Notes under the pieces: generated by a model
The model's database searches: none
What the model was told of the DNA's origin: nothing
The model's input: only the letters and a program-made list of their open reading frames with translations
Shown here: positions 22,424 to 30,682 of the stretch, piece by piece
Position numbering within the stretch: the first letter of the stretch is position 1
Layout of the letters: the number at the start of each line of letters is the position of its first letter
DNA from: Hyphomonas sp.
GTDB lineage: Bacteria > Pseudomonadota > Alphaproteobacteria > Caulobacterales > Hyphomonadaceae
Length of the DNA stretch: 35,374 nucleotides
Assembly: GCF_013823385.1 (NCBI RefSeq)
Contig: NZ_PNMA01000035.1
Span: 1-35,374, forward strand
Direction: 5' to 3'
Made by a program: the position numbers and the translations under genes

Positions 22424-24793
22424 ATGACGCGACCAGATTTCTTTGAGACTTGGCGCACGGGTTTCGGCCCGATCGTCCACTCCGACGAGACGATCGAGCG
22501 TGTCCGCGCGCTCGCCGCGACCAGCGACGTCGGCGCCGAGACGCTTTACCGGATCCTGATCGCCGCCGACCGGCTTGCCAGCGCAGCGATGTGGACGGTC
22601 GTTCACATGAGCTATGCGGAACGCGTCGACCTCTCCGGCGCACCACTCCCAGCCGATGCGTTCAAGACCACGCCGGAAGGTCATACGGGCGGGTCGCTCA
22701 ACATGGTTCCCGCCTTCGTCGGATATCTCGCCGCTAACGCGCTGAGCGCCAGAACGCGCGCCTGGTTGATGGGACAAGGTCATAGCGTCGCCGCGATCGA
22801 GGCGGTGAACGCGCTCACCGGCGATGTCTCGCCGGCACAGCAGGGTCGCTATGACAGAAGCGAGGCCGGCCTCTCGCGTCTCGCCGCAGACTTTTATTCC
22901 TATGCGATCGCCGCCGATGGGGCCGCAGCGGTCCCGCTTGGCAGCCATGCCGGGCCGAACACGGCCGGCGCGATCTCCGAGGGCGGCTACCTCGGCTTTG
23001 CCGAGGTGCAGTATGTCCATATGCCGCTGCCGGGCGAGAGCCTCGTCGCCTTCCTGAGCGACGGGGCGTTCGAGGAACAGCGCGGCTCGGACTGGACTCC
23101 GCGCTGGTGGCGCGCGGAAGATAGCGGCTTTGCCATTCCCGTGATGATCCTCAATGGCAGGCGGATCGAGGAGCGCGCGCAGATCGCCCAGCAAGGCGGA
23201 GCCGAATGGCTCGCCGATCATCTGCGGCTCAACGGCTTCGATCCGTTCGCCATCGACGGACGCGATCCGGCGGCCTTTGTCTGGGCCATATTGGAGGCAG
23301 AGCATCGCTTCGAGAGTTTCATCACCGATCCGACGCGCCGTTATCCGGCGCCGATCCCCTATGTGATAGCCGAGACGGTCAAGGGTTACGGTTTTCCGGG
23401 GTCGGACACGAACGCTGCTCACAATCTGCCGATCGCCGGCAATCCCGCTCTCGACGAGGCGGCGCGACGCACCTTCAACGAGGCGGCGGCTGTGCTGTTC
23501 GTGCCGCCCGATGAGATCGCGCAGGCCGTCGAAACGCTCGCCGTCCACGACGCGCAGCGCCGACCGCCGGAAAGCCGTCATCCTCTGGCGCTGCGTCGCC
23601 CCCAGGCACCGACACTGCCCGAGCCGAAATGGGAACAGGCGGGCGCTCCTCCCGACTGCGCCATGCACGCGCTCGACCGCTGGTTCGTGCGCCTCGTCGA
23701 CGCCAATCCCGCGCTCCGCGTGCGGGTCGGCAATCCCGACGAATTGCGCTCGAACCATATGGGCGCGGCGCTTGAACGCTTGCGCCACCGCGTCAACGTC
23801 CCCGAGCCGGGGGTGGCGGATGCGGTCGACGGCGCCGTCATCACCGCACTTAACGAGGAAGCCGTGGCCGGCGCCGCGCTCGCCAACAAGGGCGGGCTCA
23901 ACCTGATCGTGAGCTACGAAGCGTTCGCGATGAAGATGCTCGGGGGTCTACGCCAGGAGATCGTGTTCGCGCGGCGCCAGCGCGAGATCGGCCAGGAGCC
24001 GGGCTGGATTTCGGTCCCACTCATCGTCACCTCTCATACTTGGGAAAACAGCAAGAACGAGCAATCGCACCAGGATCCGACCATCGGCGAAGCGCTGCTC
24101 GGCGAGATGAGCGACACTGCTCGCGTCCTGTTCCCGGTGGACGCAAACAGCACCGTCGCGGCCCTGCATTCTGTCTATCAGGGACGCGGCCAGGTGGCGT
24201 GCCTCATCGTTTCCAAGCGCGATATGCCCCATCGCCTCGACGGAGAGGCGGCGCTGCAAGTCGTTGAGGCAGGAGCGGCCCACATTGAAGGCTCAGCAGC
24301 CGACGCGGACGTGCAGCTCGTCGCCATCGGAGCCTATCAGCTCGAAGAGGCGCTGAAGGCCGCCCGCCGACTCGCCGACGCCGGCGTACGGCCGCTCGTC
24401 ACCGTGCTGATCGAGCCGGGCCGTTTCCGGGCGCCGCGCGATCCGATCGAACGGTCGTTCACAGCGAGCGACGCTGAGCTCGCGGCGATCTTTCCGCCGA
24501 ACATGCCGCGCGTGATCGTCTCCCATACGCGCCCCGAGCCGATGCTCGGATTGCTGCGCCGACTTGATGGAGGGCCGGCAAGGACGGTCGCGCACGGCTA
24601 TATCAGCCGGGGCGGCACCCTCGACGTGGCCGGCATGCTGTTCGCCAATCGCTCAACCTGGGCGCATGTGACCGAAAGCGCCGCGCGGCTGCTGAACCGG
24701 TCCCGTAATGAGTTTCTTTCCCCCGCCGAATGCGCTGCCGTCGATGGTCGCGGCGATCCCCATGATCTCATCACGCCACCGCCGGCGAACTGA
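22424..24793 (+). CDS. phosphoketolase-family, thiamine-diphosphate enzyme (Xfp-like)
   Basis: The 789-residue protein has the phosphoketolase order of domains: an N-terminal PP domain (GHTGGSLNMVPAFVGYLAAN; GGYLGFAEVQYVHMPLPGES; DGAFEEQRGSDWTPRWW), a middle Pyr domain (NLIVSYEAFAMKML, SHTWENSKNEQSHQDPTIGE) and a C-terminal domain. The Glu of SYEAF and the His of SHQDP match catalytic residues of known phosphoketolases. The reaction would be xylulose-5-P (or fructose-6-P) + Pi giving acetyl phosphate + glyceraldehyde-3-P (or erythrose-4-P). It belongs to a divergent subgroup, so substrate is uncertain; some annotations call such proteins xylulose-5-P epimerases. ATG 22424 is preferred to GTG 22418. 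The MBL gene begins 11 nt later. Confidence 0.88.
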   Translation: MTRPDFFETWRTGFGPIVHSDETIERVRALAATSDVGAETLYRILIAADRLASAAMWTVVHMSYAERVDLSGAPLPADAFKTTPEGHTGGSLNMVPAFVGYLAANALSARTRAWLMGQGHSVAAIEAVNALTGDVSPAQQGRYDRSEAGLSRLAADFYSYAIAADGAAAVPLGSHAGPNTAGAISEGGYLGFAEVQYVHMPLPGESLVAFLSDGAFEEQRGSDWTPRWWRAEDSGFAIPVMILNGRRIEERAQIAQQGGAEWLADHLRLNGFDPFAIDGRDPAAFVWAILEAEHRFESFITDPTRRYPAPIPYVIAETVKGYGFPGSDTNAAHNLPIAGNPALDEAARRTFNEAAAVLFVPPDEIAQAVETLAVHDAQRRPPESRHPLALRRPQAPTLPEPKWEQAGAPPDCAMHALDRWFVRLVDANPALRVRVGNPDELRSNHMGAALERLRHRVNVPEPGVADAVDGAVITALNEEAVAGAALANKGGLNLIVSYEAFAMKMLGGLRQEIVFARRQREIGQEPGWISVPLIVTSHTWENSKNEQSHQDPTIGEALLGEMSDTARVLFPVDANSTVAALHSVYQGRGQVACLIVSKRDMPHRLDGEAALQVVEAGAAHIEGSAADADVQLVAIGAYQLEEALKAARRLADAGVRPLVTVLIEPGRFRAPRDPIERSFTASDAELAAIFPPNMPRVIVSHTRPEPMLGLLRRLDGGPARTVAHGYISRGGTLDVAGMLFANRSTWAHVTESAARLLNRSRNEFLSPAECAAVDGRGDPHDLITPPPAN

Positions 24794-24804
24794 AAGGCTG
24801 CTTG

Positions 24805-26163
24805 ATGCTCACCATGACCTCACTTGGCGCCGCCGGAACCGTCACCGGTTCGAAGCATCTGCTCGAGCATGACGGCAAGCGCATCCTGATCGATTGCGGC
24901 CTGTTCCAAGGCATGAAAAATCTGCGCGAACTCAATTGGGAACCGCTGCCGGTCTCGCCAGCCAGCATCGATGCGGTCATTCTCACCCATGCCCATCTCG
25001 ATCACTCGGGCTATTTGCCGCGCCTCGTGCGCGACGGCTTTCGCGGTCGCATCTATGCAACAGCGGCGACGCGCGACGTGGCGGCGCTCATTCTCAAGGA
25101 TAGCGGCTATCTCAACGAGAAGGACGCCGATTTCCTCAACCGCATCGGCGCCACGCGGCACAAGCCGGCCTTGCCGCTCTATGGCGTGCGCGACGCCGAA
25201 CGCGCGATCGAGTCCTTCAGCTCGGTCCCGTTCGCCAAATCCACCGAACTGCCGGGCGGCGCGAGGGTCACCTTTCGCCATGCCGGGCACATCCTCGGCG
25301 CCGCGACAGCAGATGTCGAATGGGGCGGTCGGCGTGTCGTCTTCTCCGGTGATCTCGGCCGCTATTCCGATCCCTTCATGCTGGACCCGGAGCCGGTCGC
25401 CCAAGCCGACTTCGTCGTGATCGAGTCAACTTATGGCAACCGCATCCATGACCCGACCGATGCAGCCGAAGCGCTGGGCGCGGTCGTGGAACGCACCGTC
25501 CGTCGCGGCGGGACGGTCATCATCCCGGCCTTCGCGGTCGGACGCGCTCAGGCGCTTCTCTATTATCTCTGGAAGCTGCGGGAGGCTGGTCGGCTGAAGA
25601 ACATCCCGATTTACCTGGACAGTCCGATGGCCATCAATGCGACCGACATGCTGTGCGAATATCTCGCCGACCATCGGCTGGCGCCCGACGTTTGCCGCGC
25701 TTCGTGCGATATCGCCACCTATACGCGCGAGGTCGAGCAATCGAAGGCGATCACCGCGAGCCCTTATCCCAAGATCGTCATTTCGGCGAGCGGCATGGCG
25801 ACGGGCGGGCGTGTGCTTCATCACCTCAAGACGTTCGCGCCCGACCACAAGAACACCATTGTCTTCTCCGGCTTCCAGGCGGCGGGAACCCGCGGGCGCG
25901 CGATGCTCGAAGGTGCGCGCGAGATAAAGATCCATGGCCAATGGATTTCGGTCGAGGCGGAAGTCGCCGACCTGCCGATGCTGTCCGCCCACGCTGACGC
26001 CAATGAACTGATGCGCTGGCTGTCAGGATTTCAGCGTCCGCCGCAGCGGGTCTTCATCGTGCATGGTGAGGAGCAAGCCTCGGAGGCGTTGCGGTCGCGC
26101 ATCGACCATGAATTGGGGTGGGACGCTGTCGTCCCACGCCAATCGCAGGTGTTCGAGCTGTGA
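24805..26163 (+). CDS. beta-CASP metallo-beta-lactamase RNase (CPSF/YSH1-like)
   Basis: The 452-residue protein shows every motif of the beta-CASP branch: THAHLDHSG (His62, His64, Asp66, His67), HAGHILGAA, FSGDLGR, the beta-CASP SASGMATGGRVLHHLK, and LSAHADANEL followed by VHGEEQASE. Two zinc ions would be bound and RNA hydrolysed. Bacterial members without a KH domain are widespread but poorly characterised, with exo- or endonuclease activity. ATG 24805 is preceded by AAAGG. It overlaps the phosphorylase gene by four bases (GTGA at 26160-26163), so the two are translationally coupled. Coupling an RNase with an AMP phosphorylase-like enzyme suggests RNA or nucleotide breakdown; that link is inference. 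Confidence 0.92.
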   Translation: MLTMTSLGAAGTVTGSKHLLEHDGKRILIDCGLFQGMKNLRELNWEPLPVSPASIDAVILTHAHLDHSGYLPRLVRDGFRGRIYATAATRDVAALILKDSGYLNEKDADFLNRIGATRHKPALPLYGVRDAERAIESFSSVPFAKSTELPGGARVTFRHAGHILGAATADVEWGGRRVVFSGDLGRYSDPFMLDPEPVAQADFVVIESTYGNRIHDPTDAAEALGAVVERTVRRGGTVIIPAFAVGRAQALLYYLWKLREAGRLKNIPIYLDSPMAINATDMLCEYLADHRLAPDVCRASCDIATYTREVEQSKAITASPYPKIVISASGMATGGRVLHHLKTFAPDHKNTIVFSGFQAAGTRGRAMLEGAREIKIHGQWISVEAEVADLPMLSAHADANELMRWLSGFQRPPQRVFIVHGEEQASEALRSRIDHELGWDAVVPRQSQVFEL

Positions 26164-27686
26164 CGACGTTCGACGCGGGCACCCTCGTCCAGCCGACATT
26201 GCGCGCACGGCGGCTCGGCCTGCACAGCCAGCACCAGCCTATCGTAATCATGCGCACCGACTGCCATGTCTGTCGCGCGGAGGGACTTTCCGGGCGTTCG
26301 CAAGTGCTGCTCTCGGCTGGCGGTCGCGAGGTGCGGGCGCTGCTCTATCAGGTCGAAGGCGATGGTTTGCTCGCGCCGGGCGAGGCGGCGCTCTCGGAAC
26401 CGGCCTGGGAAATGCTCGGCGTCGCCGAGGGAGACGCCATCGCGGTCACGCATGCGCCGGCGGTCGAGTCGCTCGCCAACGTGCGTCGGCGCATCTACGG
26501 CCATCGCCTCGACGCGGGCGCACTCGCCGCCATTGTCGGCGATGTCGCCCAAGGCCACTATACCGATGTCCACCTTGCAGCCTTCCTCACCTCGAGCGCG
26601 GCGCTGCCGCTCGACGAAAACGAAACCGCAGACCTTACTGCCGCGATGATTGCCGTCGGCGAGCGTCTGTCGTGGAACGCGCCGGTCGTGGTCGACAAAC
26701 ATTGTGTTGGGGGGCTGCCGGGCAACCGCACCACGCCGCTGGTCGTGGCGATTGTCGCGGCGAACGGCCTCATCATGCCGAAAACTTCATCGCGCGCGAT
26801 CACGTCACCGGCCGGAACCGCAGATACGATGGAGACGCTTGCCCCGGTGGATCTGGACCTTGCCGCGCTGAAGCGCGTGGTCGAACAGGAGGGAGGCTGC
26901 ATCGCCTGGGGCGGCGCCGTCCACCTCAGTCCCGCTGACGACAAGTTCGTGCGCATCGAGCGCGAGCTGGACGTCGATACCGAGGGCCAGCTCATTGCCT
27001 CGGTCTTGTCCAAAAAGATCGCGGCGGGCTCGACCCATGTGGTCATCGACATTCCGGTAGGCCCAACCGCCAAGGTGCGCAGCGAAGAGAGCGCCCGCCA
27101 TCTCGCCGAACGCATACGGGCGGTGGCCGCGCGCTCGGGCCTCGAGGCGCGCTGCCTGCTCACCGACGGCTCCCAGCCGGTCGGACGCGGCGTCGGCCCG
27201 GCGCTGGAGGCGCGCGACGTGCTCGCCGTCTTGCGCAATGCGCCCGAGGCCCCGGATGATCTCCGCCGGCGCGCCGCGATGCTCGCCGGCGCCGCGCTCG
27301 AGATCGGCGGCAAGGCCGAACCCGGCCAGGGCGTTTCGCTCGCGCTCACGACACTCGCCGATGGGCGCGCCTGGACGAAATTCGCGGCGATCTGCGAAGC
27401 CCAAGGCGGCATGCGAACTCCGCCGGTCGCCGCGCAGTCTCATCCCATCGTCGCCCCGCGCGCCGGGCGCGTTGTTCATATCGACAATCGCAAGCTGGCG
27501 CGTCTCGCCAAGCTTGCCGGTGCGCCCGACGTCAAGGCCGCAGGCATCCACATGGAAACGCGTCTCGGCGAGGAGGTCGAACGGGGCCAGCCACTCTTGC
27601 ATCTGCACGCCGAAACCACTGGCGAACTCGCTTATGCGCTCGATTATGCCGCAGCCGCCAACGACATCATTCGGGTGGAGCAATGA
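26160..27686 (+). CDS. AMP phosphorylase / thymidine phosphorylase family enzyme, archaeal-like type
   Basis: The 508-residue product has the N-terminal extra domain (to about residue 85) found in archaeal AMP phosphorylases and absent from short bacterial DeoA. The catalytic core carries VDKHCVGGLPGNRTTPLVV, PKTSSRAITSPAGTADTMET, CIAWGGAVHLSPADDKFVRI and SVLSKKIAAGSTHVVIDIP. Family members split AMP or other NMPs with Pi into base and ribose-1,5-bisphosphate, or act on thymidine; HAMAP calls the bacterial group putative thymidine phosphorylase 2. The start is GTG 26160, overlapping the RNase stop. The GAPDH gene follows after 40 nt. The usual partners of the archaeal pathway (R15P isomerase, RuBisCO) are not in the window. 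Confidence 0.9.
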   Translation: MTTFDAGTLVQPTLRARRLGLHSQHQPIVIMRTDCHVCRAEGLSGRSQVLLSAGGREVRALLYQVEGDGLLAPGEAALSEPAWEMLGVAEGDAIAVTHAPAVESLANVRRRIYGHRLDAGALAAIVGDVAQGHYTDVHLAAFLTSSAALPLDENETADLTAAMIAVGERLSWNAPVVVDKHCVGGLPGNRTTPLVVAIVAANGLIMPKTSSRAITSPAGTADTMETLAPVDLDLAALKRVVEQEGGCIAWGGAVHLSPADDKFVRIERELDVDTEGQLIASVLSKKIAAGSTHVVIDIPVGPTAKVRSEESARHLAERIRAVAARSGLEARCLLTDGSQPVGRGVGPALEARDVLAVLRNAPEAPDDLRRRAAMLAGAALEIGGKAEPGQGVSLALTTLADGRAWTKFAAICEAQGGMRTPPVAAQSHPIVAPRAGRVVHIDNRKLARLAKLAGAPDVKAAGIHMETRLGEEVERGQPLLHLHAETTGELAYALDYAAAANDIIRVEQ

Positions 27687-27726
27687 ATCGAGCCTGGACG
27701 CGCGAAACTGAAAGAGCAGGACAGAG

Positions 27727-28767
27727 ATGACAAACACCAATCCAGTTCGAGTCGCGATCAACGGTTACGGCGTCATCGGCAAGCGGGTGGCCACGGCCAT
27801 TCTGGCTCAGAAGGACATGAGGCTCGCAGGAGTAGCCGACATCACCACGGACTGGCGCCTGCGAGTGCGCGAAGGACAAGGGGTCGATCTTTATGCTGCG
27901 ACGTCTGAGCACGCCAAAGCGATGCGGGAGGCTGGCATCCCCATTGCCGGCACTCTCGACGATCTTCTTGGGCAGGCTGACGTCGTCGTCGATTGCACAC
28001 CCAAGCGCATCGCCGCGCAGAATGCAGAGACCTATCGGGCAAGCGGCTTCAAGTTCATCGTTCATGGTGGCGAGAAGCATGCCGTCACGGGACATTCCTT
28101 CGTCGCGGAGGTCTCGTTCGATAGCGCGGTGGGAAGAACGGCGACGCGGGTGGTGTCTTGCAACACGACCTCGATCGTGCGCACTCTGACAACGCTCAAG
28201 CGCGCAGGCCTCCTGAAGCATGCTCGCGGCACCCTGCTGCGGCGGGCCACCGATCCGTGGGAAAGCCACCTCGGCGGCATCATGAACACGCTCGTTCCCG
28301 AGCCTGACATCCCCAGCCACCAGGGGCCTGACGCCCAAAGCGTGGATCCGGAGCTCGACGTTGTGACGATGGCCGTCAAAGTTCCGCAGACGCTGGCGCA
28401 TCTTCACTATTGGTCGGTGAAGTTGACGCGGAGCGCGAGCGAGGACGAGGTACTCAATGCGTTCCGGTCTTCGTCCAGGATTGCCCTGATCCGCGCCGGC
28501 GATGGCCTCGCCGCTATCAACACGGTTAAGGAGTTGATGGCCGACCTCGGCCGCCCGCATGATAATCTCTACGAGGTCGCGTTGTGGGAGGACATGCTCA
28601 AGGTCGAGGGCGACGAGCTGTTCTACGCCTATATGGTCGATAACCAGGCCATCGTCATTCCCGACACGATTGACGCCATCAGAGCGCTGACCGGCCTAGC
28701 CGGGACTGCCGAAGACTCGATCGCGCAGACCAATGAAGCGCTCGGCGTCCGCACCAGGTTCTACTGA
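27727..28767 (+). CDS. type II (archaeal-type) glyceraldehyde-3-phosphate dehydrogenase
   Basis: The 346-residue enzyme has the nucleotide-binding start INGYGVIGKRVATAI and the catalytic Cys145 in VVSCNTTSIVRTL. Further archaeal-family motifs are DVVVDCTP, FIVHGGEKH, IMNTLVPEPDIPSHQGPDAQ and TMAVKVPQTLAHLHYWSVKL. These are the marks of GAPDH II (EC 1.2.1.59), the archaeal family, which accepts NAD or NADP; ordinary bacterial GapA looks different around the Cys (SNASCTTN). In the cluster it could oxidise the glyceraldehyde-3-P made by phosphoketolase. AGGA lies about 8 nt before ATG 27727. It is the last gene of the operon that starts at the copper ATPase; no terminator hairpin is obvious after it. 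Confidence 0.92.
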   Translation: MTNTNPVRVAINGYGVIGKRVATAILAQKDMRLAGVADITTDWRLRVREGQGVDLYAATSEHAKAMREAGIPIAGTLDDLLGQADVVVDCTPKRIAAQNAETYRASGFKFIVHGGEKHAVTGHSFVAEVSFDSAVGRTATRVVSCNTTSIVRTLTTLKRAGLLKHARGTLLRRATDPWESHLGGIMNTLVPEPDIPSHQGPDAQSVDPELDVVTMAVKVPQTLAHLHYWSVKLTRSASEDEVLNAFRSSSRIALIRAGDGLAAINTVKELMADLGRPHDNLYEVALWEDMLKVEGDELFYAYMVDNQAIVIPDTIDAIRALTGLAGTAEDSIAQTNEALGVRTRFY

Positions 28768-29047
28768 CATCGAGCGCGACCAGCACCAATAGGTCAAAAA
28801 TCTGCGCCTCACGCCGGGTCGAGACGAGCGACGGAGCGATGATGAAGGTCACACTCGAGCTTGAAATGTCCGCTTAACCAGATTGGGAAATGGGTGCAAT
28901 TTAACCTGACAACGCCAGCGGAAGCGATCACTTATTCGGATCACCTGATGGCAAGCGCCGATGAACCGATTGGCGCCAAACGTGTGAGATGGATTGATGG
29001 GATGGGCACCCCGTGATTGCCTGGACCTGGACATGTGAGGCTGCGCC
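28768..29047. other. intergenic stretch between GAPDH and the ATP-grasp gene
   Basis: The stretch contains a 13-codon start-like fragment (MMKVTLELEMSA from 28841 to its stop at 28875-28877) with GACGGAG upstream. It may be the beginning of a gene cut by a rearrangement near 28880, marking the right edge of the central block. No box or hairpin is clear. Confidence 0.35.
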
Positions 29048-30340
29048 ATGACCCACGACACTGCCCCAGAACGCACCTCAGGGCATGAAGAGCTTAACCG
29101 GGAGTGCTTCTGCACCTCCGTTGACCGCGAAGCTCTGGGCAAAGTTCTGGCTGAGGAGTCCGGGCATTTGTTGCTGTTCCCCCAGCTTGCGTCGACCCAC
29201 CCGCATCTGTTCTCGGGAGTGACAAGTTTTCTGCCCAGTTCGATGCTGGATGGGATGCTTGCAATCGTGTCCGCCGTGGAAAAAATTAGCGCGCTTCCAG
29301 CGTATCAGCAGGCTGTTCTCGCTCACGCTCCGCAACTGGCACGCGAAGACCATGGTCCACACGGCGTATTCATGGGCTATGATTTTCATTTGGGCCCGCA
29401 GGGGCCTCGGCTCATTGAAATCAACACCAATGCAGGCGGCGCATTTCTGAACGCACTCATGGCTCGGGTGCAACGGCGCTGCTGCGGAGCGCAGAACGCA
29501 AGAATTTCACCGTCGAATAGTTTCGACTTCGCGGTCAAGGATATGTTCCAGCGAGAATGGCGGAGCCAGCGACCTTCGGGAGATCTCCGCCGCATCGCGA
29601 TCACCGATGATCGTCCGCAGGAGCAGTACCTTTATCCGGAGTTCATAATTGCGCGACAGATGCTCCAGAAACAAGGTTTTGAGGTAGAGATCGTCGATGG
29701 CGCCGGTTTCCGTCGTGACCGTGGGCAGTTGCTCGCCAATGACCGCCCCGTCGACCTTATATACAACCGGATGACCGACTTTGCTTTGGAAGAGCATTCC
29801 CACGAGCCGATCCGCCGGGCCTACGAGGCTGGCGAAGTCGTTCTGACGCCGAATCCGCGCAACCACGCAATCTACGCAGACAAGCGCAATCTAGTGCTTC
29901 TATCCGATCCTGACACGCTGCTGCAGTTGGGCGTCGTGGCGGAGGTCATCGCGGTGCTCTCGGCCGGAATTCCCGCGACCCTGCGTGTGACTCCTGCCAA
30001 CGCCGATGCCCTCTGGGCAACGCGTGGCAAATTGTTCTTCAAGCCAGCGGGAGGGTTCGGGTCGAAAGCAGCGTTTCGTGGTGACAAAATCACGCGGCGG
30101 GTTTGGGCAGAGATCCTGCAGAATGGCAACTTCATAGCCCAAACCTACGTGCCTACCAGCAACAGGTTGGTCCGTGTCGATGGCGAAACGGTTGCGCGTA
30201 AAATGGACGTTCGACTTTACACTTATTGCGGAGACCTCCTTCTGGTGGCGAGCCGACTTTACCAAGGCCAGACAACCAACATGCGAACGCCGGGAGGTGG
30301 ATTTGCCCCTGTTCTTCTGATAGGGCTACCTAACGGGTAA
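29048..30340 (+). CDS. ATP-grasp superfamily protein of unknown substrate
   Basis: The 430-residue protein shows a pre-ATP-grasp-like half with GVFMGYDFHLGPQGPRLIEI and NTNAGGAFLNAL. A C-terminal ATP-grasp half has FFKPAGGFGSKAAFRGDK (Lys and Gly-rich loop), FIAQTYVP and RKMDVRLYTYCGDLLLVASR, ending GQTTNMRTPGGGFAPV. These fit a glutathione-synthetase-like carboxylate-amine ligase, but I cannot name the substrate. The Cys pair CC in the middle is not a known motif. ATG 29048 has weak upstream signals. Its base composition is more like the copper blocks than the very G+C-rich central block, and it lacks an obvious operon partner. Confidence 0.7.
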   Translation: MTHDTAPERTSGHEELNRECFCTSVDREALGKVLAEESGHLLLFPQLASTHPHLFSGVTSFLPSSMLDGMLAIVSAVEKISALPAYQQAVLAHAPQLAREDHGPHGVFMGYDFHLGPQGPRLIEINTNAGGAFLNALMARVQRRCCGAQNARISPSNSFDFAVKDMFQREWRSQRPSGDLRRIAITDDRPQEQYLYPEFIIARQMLQKQGFEVEIVDGAGFRRDRGQLLANDRPVDLIYNRMTDFALEEHSHEPIRRAYEAGEVVLTPNPRNHAIYADKRNLVLLSDPDTLLQLGVVAEVIAVLSAGIPATLRVTPANADALWATRGKLFFKPAGGFGSKAAFRGDKITRRVWAEILQNGNFIAQTYVPTSNRLVRVDGETVARKMDVRLYTYCGDLLLVASRLYQGQTTNMRTPGGGFAPVLLIGLPNG

Positions 30341-30632
30341 ATGCCCGATGGGCGGCTGATCGACCCCGACTGGGTGGCCTGCAATACGCCGCACTCGTGC
30401 AATCGGCTCGGCGCTGTTCTCTTGGGTGTGAGCCATAGCCTAGTCCCCAGCTTATATGAACTGATGTGGTGGTCCCTCGCGGTAACAGAGTTCAAATCCT
30501 TCTCTGGCATGGCAGCTTGGCGCCCGCGTCCAATCATCGCCGTCCCCGGCGAGGAATCACTCCTTTCGGCCCGGTCGTTCGGCCGTCCTGACCGTTCCCC
30601 GTTCAAGAACAGCATGTCACGCGAAAGGCAGG
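30341..30632. other. non-coding stretch after the ATP-grasp gene
   Basis: A long open frame from 30341 on the plus strand runs through this stretch into the antisense of copB, but has no domain, signal or ribosome binding site. I see no gene here. A tRNA-like T-arm (GAGTTCAAATCC near 30489) does not fold into a tRNA. Confidence 0.5.
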
Positions 30633-30667
30633 AGGACCGACCTGCCTCAATGAGACGGGTCGGTCCT
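30633..30667 (-). terminator. hairpin terminator downstream of the second copB
   Basis: AGGACCGACC (30633-30642) and GGTCGGTCCT (30658-30667) form a perfect 10-bp stem with a 15-nt loop, 16 nt beyond the copB stop on the minus strand. The T-rich part after it is short (CCTTT). Confidence 0.6.
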
Positions 30668-30682
30668 GAAATTATATCCTCG

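Noticed and set aside
22190..23788. 532-codon open frame on the minus strand opposite the PRPP-synthetase and phosphoketolase genes
   Set aside because: It is a mirror frame of G+C-rich coding sequence. The opposite strand carries full catalytic motifs, while this frame is Arg/Gly/Asp-rich with no domain and no ribosome binding site.
26805..27761. 318-codon minus-strand frame opposite the phosphorylase gene
   Set aside because: Shadow of the well-supported AMP-phosphorylase-type gene; composition is Arg/Ala-rich and featureless.
30465..30520. Possible tRNA 3' part (GGTGGTCCCTCGCGG, GAGTTCAAATCC)
   Set aside because: The T-loop-like GTTCAAATC is not flanked by a proper 5-bp stem with a 7-nt loop, and no acceptor or anticodon arm could be paired.
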